From the NCBI GenBank assembly GCA_029641185.1, contig JAPWGK010000008.1:1488001-1552000 (forward strand): DNA of 64,000 nt. Reading direction: 5' to 3'. Below are positions 38,343-50,800 of the stretch, piece after piece. The DNA is from Pseudofabraea citricarpa. Lineage: Eukaryota; Ascomycota; Leotiomycetes; Helotiales; Dermateaceae. Both the position numbers and the translations under genes were made by a program. The notes beneath the pieces were generated by a model. It was not told the DNA's origin, did no database searches, and was given only the letters and a program-made list of their open reading frames with translations. Every line of letters begins with the position of its first letter. Position 1 is the stretch's first letter.

Positions 38343-41300
38343 GAACTTCTAGTTCTAAGCTTATTAGTTAAAGTAAACCTAAATAATATAATAGATATAA
38401 GAACTTTATATCTATTAATCTCGTTTTATAATACTAGGATTATAAAAAACGTACTAGATAAAGTAAATAAAAAAGAAATAATAGATTTAGTATTTTATAA
38501 TATTAAAGTAATTAAGAGGTTTAATATTAATATAATATTAGAGACTTTTCTTAAGAAGATTAGAATCTAGTACTAAGGGTTTAATAACTTATTAAGATAT
38601 AAGAGTAAGAAGGAGAATATATATATTAAGAAATTAAGATTTTTATTTAATATTATATTCTTAGAATATAAGCTACTTTCCTTCTACTTAAAGCTTCTTA
38701 TAAATATCCTTTTAAGTATTATTAGGATCCTTATATTTCTTATAATTAAATAAAAGATAAAGCTAAGACTTAAGAACTAAGAGAGGTTTTTATATCTAAG
38801 GTTAGATTCTAAATAACTTTAGTATAATAAAATAAAGTATCTTAGTCTAGTAGCTCTAAGTATACTTATTAGATTAGTTTATAATATAAAAATAAGTAGG
38901 ATAAAAAAGGTAAAATATAAGTATTATTTTATAGCTTATATTAGCTAAAGAATATTAAAGCGGCTACTAGAGAGGAAATCGCTTTAATCCTTCTAGAGAA
39001 TTAATTAAGACTTATTCGATTTTAAATATAAGTATAATAGCTTCTCTTAGCTACTTATAATTAAAAACAAATATAATAAGAAGTTCTTTAGTTTTACGCT
39101 AAGATAAAAGACTTATAAAAAGATATATTACTCTCTTAAGAGCTTTAAGAGCTAAATAAGAACTTAGTATAAGCTTCTAATCTATAAAATTAAGTAAGAT
39201 AATAATACGTTTATAATTATAATTAAAAGTACTACTTATTACTAGTACTAGATAAAAGAAATAAGTATTAACTTTAAGCCCTCTCTAATATATATATATA
39301 AGATAAATAATAAAGTAAAGCGAGTTAGATAAAAAGTAGTTATAAGATCTATAAAGATAAGAGAAGATATAAACCTTCTAGTAAGCTTATAACTAGAAAT
39401 TATACTTATAAGAATCTTTTTATATAATATTAGCTTATTCTAAGCTAATAATATAAAAACCCTAAATAAGATACTTAACTCCTAGTTTTACTTATACTTT
39501 TAGTAGTATAATCCTAAGTAGATTACTAACTTAATAATAAATCTCTAATCTAATTAGAATAAGATTTATATATACGATTATTAGGTATACCTATTAATTA
39601 AAAAACGAGAAACTAGAAGCTTAGTAAAAGCTTTTAAAATCAGATTATAAGCTTATATTAGATATTTAATAAGATATATTATATCTAATATCTATAGAAT
39701 ATAAGTTCTTATACTTAATAAAATTATTATTACTAAAAACGTTAGATTTAATAAGAATATTAGGTATAACCTAAATAAAAAATAAGAGAAAAGCTAACTA
39801 CTTATAATTACTAGAATAATAGTAAATATAATTAAAATTAGGGAACCTAAGATTTAGGATACTAGATTAATACTTAGTAATCTAATTAGATAAGAAGATA
39901 TAAGTCTTATAATCGAGCGAAATAAGAAGCTTATAAGAAGAAGTAGTAATACTTCTATTAATCTAAGGGATAATATCTTAGCCTCTTAAGAGATTAAGTC
40001 TTAAGTAGAAGCTAAAAAGCTAATATAAGAAGTTATATTAGTACCTTTAGTAATTATAAAATAATAAAAGAGTAATTTACCTAATTAACCTTTAAGACTT
40101 TTATCTCCTAATAATACTCCCGAACTTAAAAATATACTAGCTTTAGGAAGCAAGAATAATAATAAAATAATAAAAGCTAACTTAAGTAATTTATTACTAA
40201 GAAGAATAATACCTTAGGTAATTATATAATAAAAGGGATTATATAACTAAGTAGTAGGTTAATAAGAGCCTTCTTAGGGAGAACCTAGAGGAGAAGCCTT
40301 AGCTTAGCCCCTAGAACTAAAATATAAATATAAGTATAAGAAATTTAGTCTAATAATATAATCTAATAAGAAACTCTAAGATAAAGATTATAAGAGCTCT
40401 AAGAGAAGTAAAAGAAGTATAATATATTCTTTTATAAAGATAAGAGGTAAGCGGCTTAAAGAAATAATAAGTTAAGCTAGATATTAATATATTAATATAC
40501 TTAATAACTTTTATTATATCTATTAGCCTAATTAGTTAATAGGATAAGATAAAGATTATTTTAAAATAATATATATAATAATTATTATAATACTATAAAT
40601 AAAAGTCTTAAGAGTAAGTACGTAAATAAGTAGCCTCTTAAGTAAACTCCTAAGCGTCTATTAAAATAATATACTAAAAATACTAAAATATTAGAAGGAT
40701 TTAATAAATTATCTACTTAGTATTTACTTTAGAGATAATATAAGACTAGAACTCTAAAACCTAAAGGATAAAAACTACTAGTAAGTAATTAAGATCTTAG
40801 AAGTAAAAACTAAATTAATCCCTCTAAAGTAAGTATTTATATATAAACTAGACTTATCTAGAATAATAACCTAATATTAATTATAAATTATAGTTTAGGG
40901 TAATCTATAAGATAATAAATCGATTATATTAACCTATATAATTACTCTTATATTATAATTATTTCAAGTAATAATAGTAATTATAATACGCTTTAACCTT
41001 AAGTCTAAATAATTAGATATAATTAATATATTTATTAATATCTTAAGAGGAGAAAGTAAAGCTCTAGTTACTTACTTGCTACCTAATAGATTTAAAATAC
41101 TAGGAATATATATAGAGATCGATTAAGTATTATATAACTTAAGAGATTTTCTTACTTTATAATTTTATAAATTCTTAGCTACTTTAAAGAAGCTAAATCT
41201 AATTATATATAAAAAAGACTTATATATTTATATAAGCCTAGGATCTAAAGTCCTAGTTATATTTTATATTAATAATATATAAGTATTATATTATAAGAGT

Positions 41301-42250
41301 AATAAAACTAAAGCCTAAGAGATTATTTATAAACTTAATAAAATATATAAGCTTAAAGACCTTAGGAACGTAAAATAATTCTTAGGGGTATATATTATTA
41401 GAGATCGAGCTTAGAAAAAGATATAATTAGTTTATAATACGTATATTAAAAAGGTTATTACTAGATTTAATTTAGTAGATAGAAAGTACCTAAGTACTTT
41501 ACTATTAATAATAAAGTTCGTAAAAAATATAAGATAAGCCTCTAAAGCTTAAGTTAAGAAATACTAAGAAAAGGTAAGCTTAGTATTATATATTATAATT
41601 ATAATTAGACTAAACGTAGCTTTTATAGCTTCTTAACTCTCTTACTTCTTAACTAATCCGAGTATAAAATACCTTATAGTTATAAATTAGATAATTAAGT
41701 ATCTCTTTAGAATACGCTTTCTAGTAATATAATTTAGCTATAAGCTTAATAAAATCTAGATATTAATTATATTAGATATATCTTTTATAAATAATATAAA
41801 GATATAATACTTTTTATATAATTATACGATCTTTTTATTTAATAGTTTTATTACTTAGAGAGTAATATATTAACTAAACGTCTTTATATTAACTATAAAA
41901 ACTAAACTTTAGAGTATTAAGTTTATAGTAAAGGAAATTATAGCTTTTTAGAGGCTTTTTAAAGAATTAAGTCTAGAGATTAGAAAGCTATAAATAATCT
42001 TTTATAATAACTAATAAACGATTCGTCTAATTATTAGAGAAAATATAAGAATCGTAACTAAGCTAAGATATATAAATATTTAGAATATATAATTATACTA
42101 AAAGTATAATAAAAGTACTTTTAAAATATCTTATATCCTTATAAATAATATACTAGCTAATAATCTTATAAAAAATCTCTCTTAATATAAGTTTAAATAT
42201 TTTTAAGCTCTACTTAATATATAGGATACTTATAATAAGATAAAAAAGTA
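38343..42250 (+). pseudogene. Copia-2 pol: protease, integrase, reverse transcriptase, RNase H
   Basis: One plus-strand frame (phase 0; checked at 38,421, 39,444, 41,256 and 42,141) covers about 1,300 codons with only RIP-type stops. Retropepsin Asp-Thr-Gly is recoverable at 38,430-38,438 (aat-act-agg), followed by a GF-N-NIILET block near 38,520 of the kind fungal Copia proteins carry before pre-integrase. Integrase spans about 39,000-39,800, with an Asp-Asn-Asn block at 39,198 and the linker FKIRLQAYIRYLI near 39,630. RT is at about 40,850-41,450 with the FYxDDI box (catalytic codons 41,271-41,276) and the DLRNVK-FLGVYIIRDR block near 41,360. RNase H is at about 41,640-42,200, with SIKF-KEI near 41,920 (the TEAEY position) and ILANNLIKNLS near 42,150 (the QLADILTK position). 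It makes the enzymes for copying and integrating the element; it is now dead. Confidence 0.9.
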
Positions 42251-44183
42251 ATTTTAAAGAGTAAAAGAGTTTTTACTTTTATTTATATTTTTATTTATAA
42301 ATTTCTTTTATTTAAGTAAAGCGCTTTAAAGTATAATAATAATTATTAAAGTTATAATAAGAAGCGTTCCTAAGTAGTACCTATAAGTTACTAAGCTTAT
42401 ACTTATATAAATAACTAAATAAAGATAAACCGAGCTCTTAACTAAGTAAAATATTAATTATATTACTAGCTATCTTTATAAGACGAGCCTTCTTTTTATC
42501 TTACTTACTAGGACTAATAAACCTAGAGTTATACTTATAATTATAAATTCCCCTAACTTATTCTAACTTATTATAATTAGTATCTAGTTCTAAAGCTTAA
42601 TAAATAACTAAGTAATACTTCTTTAGATCCTAAGAGTAATAAATTAGTAAAATTCTTACTTAGGGAAATATAAGAATATATCTTAGAAGAAAAGAAAGCT
42701 TTTTCTTAAAAAGTAATAATAAAATACTTAGTAAAAGGTAAAACTAGATTAGGAATAAGAATATAAATATATCTAGACAAGTATAATAAGTAATACTTAC
42801 CTCTACTAATAATCTTAAAGTAGTAATTATTACTCTTATTACTTAAGGCGCTTTTTAAGTAGCTAAGATAAGGAATTAAGTACTTATTCTTAGGAACCTA
42901 AAGGGTCTTCCTAAGAGATTTTATATTAAGCTTCTTAATATTAAGCTTCTAATATCTAGAAGGTTAATTAGGATTCTTCTCTTAATAAATATAATATTTA
43001 TAAAGGTAATATTTACGTTTAATAGTATATTAATTAAAGATATTACTATTATCTTTATTATTATTAGATAAATTATCTAAACAAAAGAGAGTAATATTAT
43101 CTAGACTTTTAAGAAGCTTAGGAGTATTACTTTTATAAGTACGAGTAAATATAAGCTAGTTTATATAATCGCGCTTATTATATAAAGTAACTAGATATTA
43201 ATTAGTAATAGTATAAGTATTAGATAAAGATACTTATAAGAGAAAAGTAAATCCTTTAAAGTAAGAAACTTCTTATAATTAAAGTTATTAGTCTTATTAG
43301 TAAGTTACTTAAATTTATTCTTAAGAGCTAAGAAGTCGTGCTAAAATTTCTTATACGTACTAAGCGTATACTTAGGATAAGGATTACTAATTATATTATA
43401 TATAAACTAATAAAAGTTACCTTAAGTTAGTTAAAATCCCTAGGGTATTATACTAAAGTAAGAATACTTATTAGGAGTAAGCTAAATAAAAGAAAGAGAG
43501 ATAGAAAAATAAGTTATATAAGAAATAAGAGTTATATTAGCTAGCTTAGTATTAATAGTAAGAAGTATTATAGTAGGTTATATAAGCTTATTAGCAGATA
43601 TATCTCTAACTTAAGAAGAATTATAAATATCTATAGCCTATAAAGTAGTAAGTAACTAGTATAAAGTATAAAAGATTATCTATATATTAAAGAAAAGAAA
43701 GAAAAAGAAATAAATCTTATAAAAGTCTCTTTTACTTTATATACCTTTAATAGGTTTTTTATCTTTATTTTATAAGTAACGTAAGATATCTTTAATTTAC
43801 TTATTAAAAAGAGTAAATAATAAGAAGAAGAAAAAGAAGGATAAAAGGAATACTTAAGCTTAATAATATTATAGTTATAGTTAAGATTAAGGTTAAGGTT
43901 ATAAGAGAGAAGGAGAGAGAAGTTACAAAATAAGGATTTTATAGGTAAGATTCCTAATCTATAGAGTAATAATTAGGTCGCTCCTAGTATTAGCTAAATT
44001 AGGAGAACTAAAAATAATATAAGGAAATCTCTAATTTATAAACCTAATCTAATAATTCGGTTAACAAATAATCGCATATAATATAATTACCTAGGTCGTA
44101 TTATTTACTTATTTAGGGATAGTATACTAATCCTAAGCTCCTAGAAAGTAATATATATACTAAGTATAATAAATTATAAGGTA
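42251..44183 (-). other. Extra 1.9-kb segment of Copia-2 with an open minus-strand frame
   Basis: Copia elements normally reach the polypurine tract and 3' LTR soon after RNase H; here about 1.9 kb intervenes. On the minus strand, from about 43,860 downwards, one phase is open for long stretches with mainly RIP-type stops. It includes a KFKxLTNKTNNF-YKKFL block near 43,270 and a serine/tyrosine-rich beginning. CpA/TpG survivors are more frequent than average here (near 42,778, 43,080, 43,335, 43,595, 43,925 and 44,064-44,074). It could be an antisense accessory gene, a captured sequence or a nested insertion. I could not identify a product. Confidence 0.4.
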
Positions 44184-44380
44184 TAATATAGAATCTAAGA
44201 TTAGGTAATTTATTATATAAGAGATTAAGATAACTAAGGTAGTCTACTTAGTAATAAGTATTATTCTTATATAAATACGCTCTTTACTATAATCTCTCGC
44301 TCCTTCTAATTAGATAATATAAACTATACTTTTTACGCTTTCTTAATCACTTAAACTAACTCTACTTTTATTATATAATA
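44184..44380 (+). repeat. Copia-2 3' LTR (197 bp)
   Basis: Gap-free match to 36,679-36,875. It is preceded by a short purine-rich stretch (ataagg just before 44,182) that may be the polypurine tract. The first bases read taatata where the 5' LTR has tattata, so the left boundary is certain only to within about 2 bp. It keeps ctcgctcc (near 44,297) where the 5' LTR has cttgctcc. Confidence 0.9.
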
Positions 44381-44385
44381 TTTAA

Positions 44386-46480
44386 TTATATAATAAGATA
44401 TAAGATAAAAGTCGAATATATATATCTAATTAATTTTAACTTAAAAACGTAAGATAAATATACTAAGGAATTTTATTATCTTATAAAACTTTATTATTTA
44501 TTATAACTTTTATCTTCTTTTTCTTTTAATTTACTAGTAATATTATTTTACTCTTAGGCTTATTAACTTTTTATCTTTTAGATTCTAGGTTTATTTATTC
44601 TAAGTATACGCTTATAATTATCTAAATAAAAAAGTAATAATAATATTATTTAAATAACTAATAAGAATATATCTTATATATATACTAAGTTCTAATATAA
44701 GTATTTAAATATAAAAAGCTATAGAATTATTAAGCTAAAAATAATATATAAGATATAAATAAACTATAATACTTATTATAATCTTCTAGAAAGCTAAATA
44801 ATTATTTAAGTTCTAGCTAAAAGAAAAAATAAAAGGAAAATAAATACGAATATATATAATATATTATAAATAAGAATTAAAATAATAATACAAATAATAA
44901 CTTAAGTAATAATAATATAAATAATAAAAAATAAGGTCGTATAAGTATTATTAAGAGATTATATACTAGTATAATATAAGAGATAATATATCTACTAAGT
45001 CTTAAAAGAATATTTATTAATAGTTTAAATAATATAACTTATTAAGTCTAAAATAATTAATAAATAAAAAGAAAAGATTATCTAATAATATTTTTATTTT
45101 AAGATATAATTACTCTTAGGTATTAATTATAAAGTAAATAAAACTTTAGTCTAGTAATAGTTTATATTAGATACTAAGCTTACTATTAATTCGGTTATTC
45201 CTTTTATTATAAGAATTATTATATATCTTATATAAAGGAATATAAGTATATATATAAAAAGATATTAAGAATTATATAACTTAAGGCTTTATAATATATA
45301 ATAATCTAGTTATATATTTAGATAATAAGATTTTAGATATAATAATATATATATATATATTCTAGGTAACTAATATATATATAAGCGTATTTACTTCTTA
45401 GCCTAAGAATAATAATTAAGAGATATCTAATATAATTAATATATATTAAGCTAAGATTTAAATAATCTAATAAATAAATAATAAATAATAATAATTACTC
45501 GAACCTTTTATAATAAGAAAGATAATATATATAATATTCTTTTTATTTAATATATACTAATAATCGTATAAATATATAATAAGATATTAGATAAAAGATC
45601 TAAGCTAATAAAAATAATTCGTAATAAAATAATATTAATATAAGGATTATTTAAGAAATATAAAGATAATATCTGCTTACTTTTTAGAGCTTTTATAAAA
45701 GATTATATTTATTTTTCTTTTAATTACTAAGACGTAAGTAATCTTTAGTATAATATTTAAAATTTATATTATTAATATCTTTATAGCTAGGTAAATAAAA
45801 GTTTATAACTTTTATTATTATTAAAATAATTAATAAATTTCTCTTTTACTAGAAAAATAACTAAGATTAACTTTTATTTACTTCTAATATATTTTATTTA
45901 CTTAAAAGTAAAATTATTATTCTAATAAGTATTTTAATTATATATATTATATATAAGCGAAATAAAAAATCTTATATTAATAAGTTTAAGAGTAAGATTA
46001 TATAAAATAAGTTAATATCTATTATTTTATATATTAAATACTTATAATTAATTTAATCTTATTTCTAATATAAATTTATATTATAAAATTTAAAATAACT
46101 AATAATTATAATAACTAGAATATTAAATTCTAATTATATAATTACTTAGGTAAAAAATATAATAAGAATATTAATTTAATATTCTTATTAAAAATATAAT
46201 TAATCTTATCTCTAATAAGTATAATAATCGAATTAATAATTTATTAGAAGATTTAGATACTAAGATATATTTTATAAAAAAGCTATTATTAGATAAGAAA
46301 GCTTATTATTAGATAATTATTACTAATAACTTATTAGATTTTATAAGTATTATTAAAGTTATTATAAAAGATTTATAACTCTAAGATTTATACTTCTAAT
46401 ATTAATATTATACTAATACTAATATAAATATAATCTTTTAATCTAATAAGTAATATAAGCTTAGGAGAGAATAAAAATAA
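44386..46480. other. AT-rich RIP-mutated DNA between Copia-2 and the Gypsy element
   Basis: It should contain the 5' LTR and leader of the Gypsy element if that element is complete, but I found no matching repeat downstream of its pol. Plus-strand segments are partly open. A tatatatata-rich stretch lies near 45,345-45,360. No firm gene call. Confidence 0.4.
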
Positions 46481-47440
46481 GTTAAAAAACGAATATAAGT
46501 TATAAGAAGAAGAAAAAGAAGAAAAAAAAGAAAGAGAAAAAAGAGAAAGATAAGAAAGAAAAGAAAGAGAAAAAGAAGAAGAAAGAGAAGAAAAAGAAGA
46601 AGAAAAAAAAGAAAAAAAAGAAGAAGAAAAAAAAAAAAAAAAGAAAAAGAAAAAAAAGAAGATAATAAAAGGAAATAAAAAGAAAGAATAATAACTAAAA
46701 GTATATAACCTTAGGAAATAAATACTAATAATAAGATAAATATAAAGTAACTAATTATAAGTAAAATATAATCTAATATAAAAGCTTAAGAATCTAAGTC
46801 TAGAAATTCTTATTAAGATAATATTATAACTTAAACCTAAAATAAAAAATAAGTAATTATAAAGCTATTATATAAGAAAGTTAGCTAATAAGCTTATTAT
46901 AAAACTTAATCGAAAGAAGAATTTTACTTAAATAAATAAGTAATCTTAGAAAAAATAAAGCCTAAAAGACTTATATTAATTAGATATAATAAGCTACGTC
47001 TTAAGTTATTATATAAAATAATCGGTTAATATAAAATAAGAAGCTAAAATTAATTATAATATATATTAAGAAAAAGCTTATATTTATAATATCCTAAGAA
47101 ATTACTTAGGATATATTTCTAGTATTATATAAGTTATTACCTAACTATAAACGAGTATACTAGAAGATAATAATAATAAAATATACTAGAATTTTAGCTA
47201 AGATAATAATATATATAAAAAAGAAATAAGATTTCTAATAAATAATATAAAAGATAATAAAAAAGAAAAATAAGTTAAAAGTATAAATATATAATCTTAT
47301 AAAAGATAACTTTAAGTTATTAGGCTTAGATTAAGTATCTTTATTATTTTATTTTTTATTTCTTTTATTATCTATTATATTACTTAATATAAGTATAATA
47401 CCTAATATATATCTCTTATATTATATAAAAGTATAATTAA
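46481..47440 (+). pseudogene. Probable Gypsy gag region with Lys/Glu-rich segment
   Basis: A homopurine-dominated stretch at about 46,490-46,690 (aagaaagagaaaaagaag type) translates to a long Lys/Glu-rich tract in any frame. It is followed by about 700 bp of plus-strand sequence with RIP-type stops. Charged tracts of this kind are frequent in gag proteins of fungal Gypsy elements, and the position upstream of pol fits. No nucleocapsid zinc knuckle or protease was identified with confidence. The purine tract itself contains no CpA or TpG and so is immune to RIP. Confidence 0.4.
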
Positions 47441-47460
47441 ACGCGTATTTATCTTCTAAT

Positions 47461-47805
47461 ATATTTATATTATCTAATATATATCTTATATATAATATAT
47501 AAATATTATCTAATATATATCTTATATATAATATATAAATATTATCTAATATATATCTTATATATAATATATTTATATTATCTAATATATATCTTATATA
47601 TAATACGTTTATATTATCTAATATATATCTTATATATAATATATATATATTATCTAATATATATCTTATATATAATATATATATATTATCTAATATATAT
47701 CTTATATATAATATATATATATTATTTATTATATATCTTATATATAACACGTATATATTATCTATTATATATCTTATATATAATATACGTATATTATCTA
47801 ATATA
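47461..47805. repeat. Minisatellite, 36-bp unit, nine to ten copies
   Basis: Unit 'atattatctaatatatatct' plus 'tatatataatatatat', near-identical copies, with some carrying tacgtt or cacgta variants. On the minus strand the unit is open and gives a 109-codon ATG-started frame (47,421-47,750) that is only the repeat (a 12-residue YIRYILDNIYIL unit). I regard it as a repeat artefact. The array lies inside the Gypsy element between probable gag and pol. Confidence 0.88.
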
Positions 47806-47829
47806 AGAATATTACTAATAAAATATAAT

Positions 47830-50800
47830 CTATTAATTATATTAATATAATATAATAGAAATCTTTTAATAACCTTATTATTATATATAATATAAGTAAT
47901 AATAATATTAATAATAGTTTAATTAAACTAATTACTAAAAGTGATAATTATAACTTATATAATTATATTTTTAATAAATATAATTTATATAATACGATTA
48001 TTAATATTAGCTATTAAAGTAATTACTAAAGTTATTTACTTACTTACTAATTATACTAGAAAGTAGAATATAAGATTATTATATTTTAGTATTATTAATA
48101 TACTTTTAATACTACTAATAACTTTCCTAGTTTATAAATATATAAGAGATTAAAATAATATTATATAAAATATAATAAGTATAAAACTTTCTAATTACTA
48201 AGAGGCTTTATAAGATTATATATAAGATAATAAGTAAGCGTATTACTAATAATATACTAGAAAGTTATTATAAGTTATATAAAAACTTATAATTCTTAGT
48301 TATAAAAGAGAAGCTAAATAAATATAAACTTATAAGTATAGCTATAAAATATAATATAATAATAATTAGAAATATTAACCTTCTTTTATTAATAAATTCT
48401 TTTATAAAAGAGTTTATATATCTCTAGATTATTAGTCTAATTAATTTATTCTCTAGTTATAACTAAATTCTATTAGCTAAGTAAAATAAAAACTTAATTA
48501 CTTTTTTTATAAATAATATTAGATTATTAAAGGTTATTACTTTTATATAAGATATAATAAATTTAATAGCTTAATTCGTATATATTATATTTAAAGTATT
48601 TTTTTTCTTAAATTCTTATATTATTAAATTATTTCTTAATAATATTAGTATTAAAAGACCTTATTTATAATATAATAATAAAAAAGTTCTTCTAGAAGTT
48701 TAATAATTTATAATAAAATATATATAAAACCTTAGTAAGATATTACTTAAGCTTAAGAGAATAAATTTAATTATTAGTCTTAAGTTTAAGTTTTATATAA
48801 AAGATATTAAAATTATTAGATTTATTTATAACCCTAAGAGTAAATTATTTATTAATATAAAGATTATAAAGCTATTTAATTAGCTAAATCTAACTAATAT
48901 AAAAGAGATTCGTATTTTTTTAGGAATTTATATATATTATTATATATAAGTTAAAACTTTTATATTTATAATAAAATTATTATATAATTTATTAAAAAAG
49001 AATATAATATTTAAGTAAAATAAGAGATATTAGAGAGCTAAACTAAAGCTTATTAAAGCGTTAATAAAAGCTTTTTATCTTATTATAATTAATTATAAGC
49101 TTAAAATAAGAATAATTTATATTATTATTAATATAAGTTTAAATAACTAAAAAAATATACTCTTATAAGATAATAAAAATAAAAAAAGATATCTAAGTAG
49201 ATATAAGTCGAGAATATAAAATCTAGCTAAGTATAACTATAATATTACTAAATATAAATATAAAAGTATTCTTAAGATACTTAAGAAAATAAAAGAATAT
49301 ATTATTAAAATATATTTTATACTTAAGATAAATATTAATATTTTTATTACTTAGCTTAATAATATTATTTTAGATATATCTAATATATTATTAATAAGAT
49401 AAATTATCTAGATTTAGTTATTCGACTTTAAGGTCGTATATATACCTAGTAAAAAGAATAAAACTATAAATATATTATCTTATTATTTTATTATAAAAAA
49501 GAAACTTAAAGATAAAAAATAAAAATAAAAAATAAACGATTATATTATCTTTTAACTTAGCTTTCTTTAAATAATACTTATTTTAAGATCTTATACTTAC
49601 TTAAATACTAAAATAAATATTATTTTCTAAGGTAAATAAAATCTTAAGTCGAAATAAATTATAATATTTCTTATAACTCTTAAGAGATTAGCTAATATTA
49701 GAGATAAAAAATAATTAATATTTTAATAATATATTATAAGATTTTAAGTATACTAAAATATATTATAATAAAAGCTTACTAGAAATAAGTATAAATAATA
49801 TATTATTAATAATCTAAAAGAATAAGCAGATATTATTAAGAAGTTATATAATAAAAAGATATATAAGAGATAAGAGATAATATATATAAAAATAATAAAA
49901 TATTATTTCTAAGAAAGATATTATAAATAAGTAAAAGTATATATAATATTATATCCCTAGTATTAATTTAGGTTATATAATATTACTTATAAGATAATTT
50001 ATATAATTAAAATATTATATATATATTATAAATAATATTTAAATATTATTAATCTCTTATTAAATATAAGTAAGTTTTTTATTATTAATATATATAAGAA
50101 GATATTAGATATAATTATAAGATATATTATCTTTAAGATAAATTTTACTTATATTATTATTTTTATTAAAGAAAATATTCTTTATATTTATAATATATTT
50201 AAGATTCTTATTATTAATAGAAAACCTAAGAACTAAGAAAGCCTTAATAATCTTATATCTAAGCTCGAGTTTATTAAGATATAAGTAAGTACTTATAATC
50301 CTTATACCTAAAGCTTAATTAAAAGAAGATATTTTAATATAAAAGTAATTTTATCTAAGATTATAAATAAGATATTTAAGAATTAACTAAGATATATTAA
50401 GAAAGTTTACTTTATAAATAATATTATAATAAAAGCTTTTATAAGATTTATTATATTTTATTTATAATTTAGTTTTAAAATTATATTTATTATTAAAAGT
50501 AAATACCTAATATAATAATATCTAAGATAAAATCTAATTAAAAAGATAAATAAAAAGTTTTTAATTATTTTATATATTAAGTAACTTAAAATTTATAATA
50601 AATATATATTAGAGATTTTATTAATAAAATAATATAAATACTAAGAATTAAAAGAAGCTATTAATTATAATTATATCTTATAAAAAGAATTACTTTTTAA
50701 AAGAAATATTATTCTTATATTTAATATTATATAAGAAGCTAATATATTAAAATAATAAGCGCTTAATTTTAGATAAAAAAGCTTATATATAATCTTAAAA

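Larger units (their letters stand above)
36674..44385 (+). mobile_element. Copia-2: full-length Ty1/copia LTR retrotransposon, RIP-inactivated
   Basis: Two 197-bp direct repeats (36,679-36,875 and 44,184-44,380) bound a 7.3-kb interior with a Copia polyprotein in the plus orientation. The 5 bp before the first LTR (36,674-36,678, tttaa) equal the 5 bp after the second (44,381-44,385, tttaa), as expected for a Copia target-site duplication. The 5' LTR begins tattat and both LTRs end ataata. Undoing CpA/TpG loss gives TGTTAT...ATAACA, a perfect inverted terminus of the usual TG...CA kind. The interior is longer than the usual 4.5-5 kb of Copia elements because about 1.9 kb follows the RNase H domain. 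Confidence 0.88.

Noticed and set aside
47421..47750. 109-codon ATG-started minus-strand ORF
   Set aside because: It is the translation of the 36-bp minisatellite (12-residue repeat). It lies antisense inside the Gypsy element and has no independent support as a gene.
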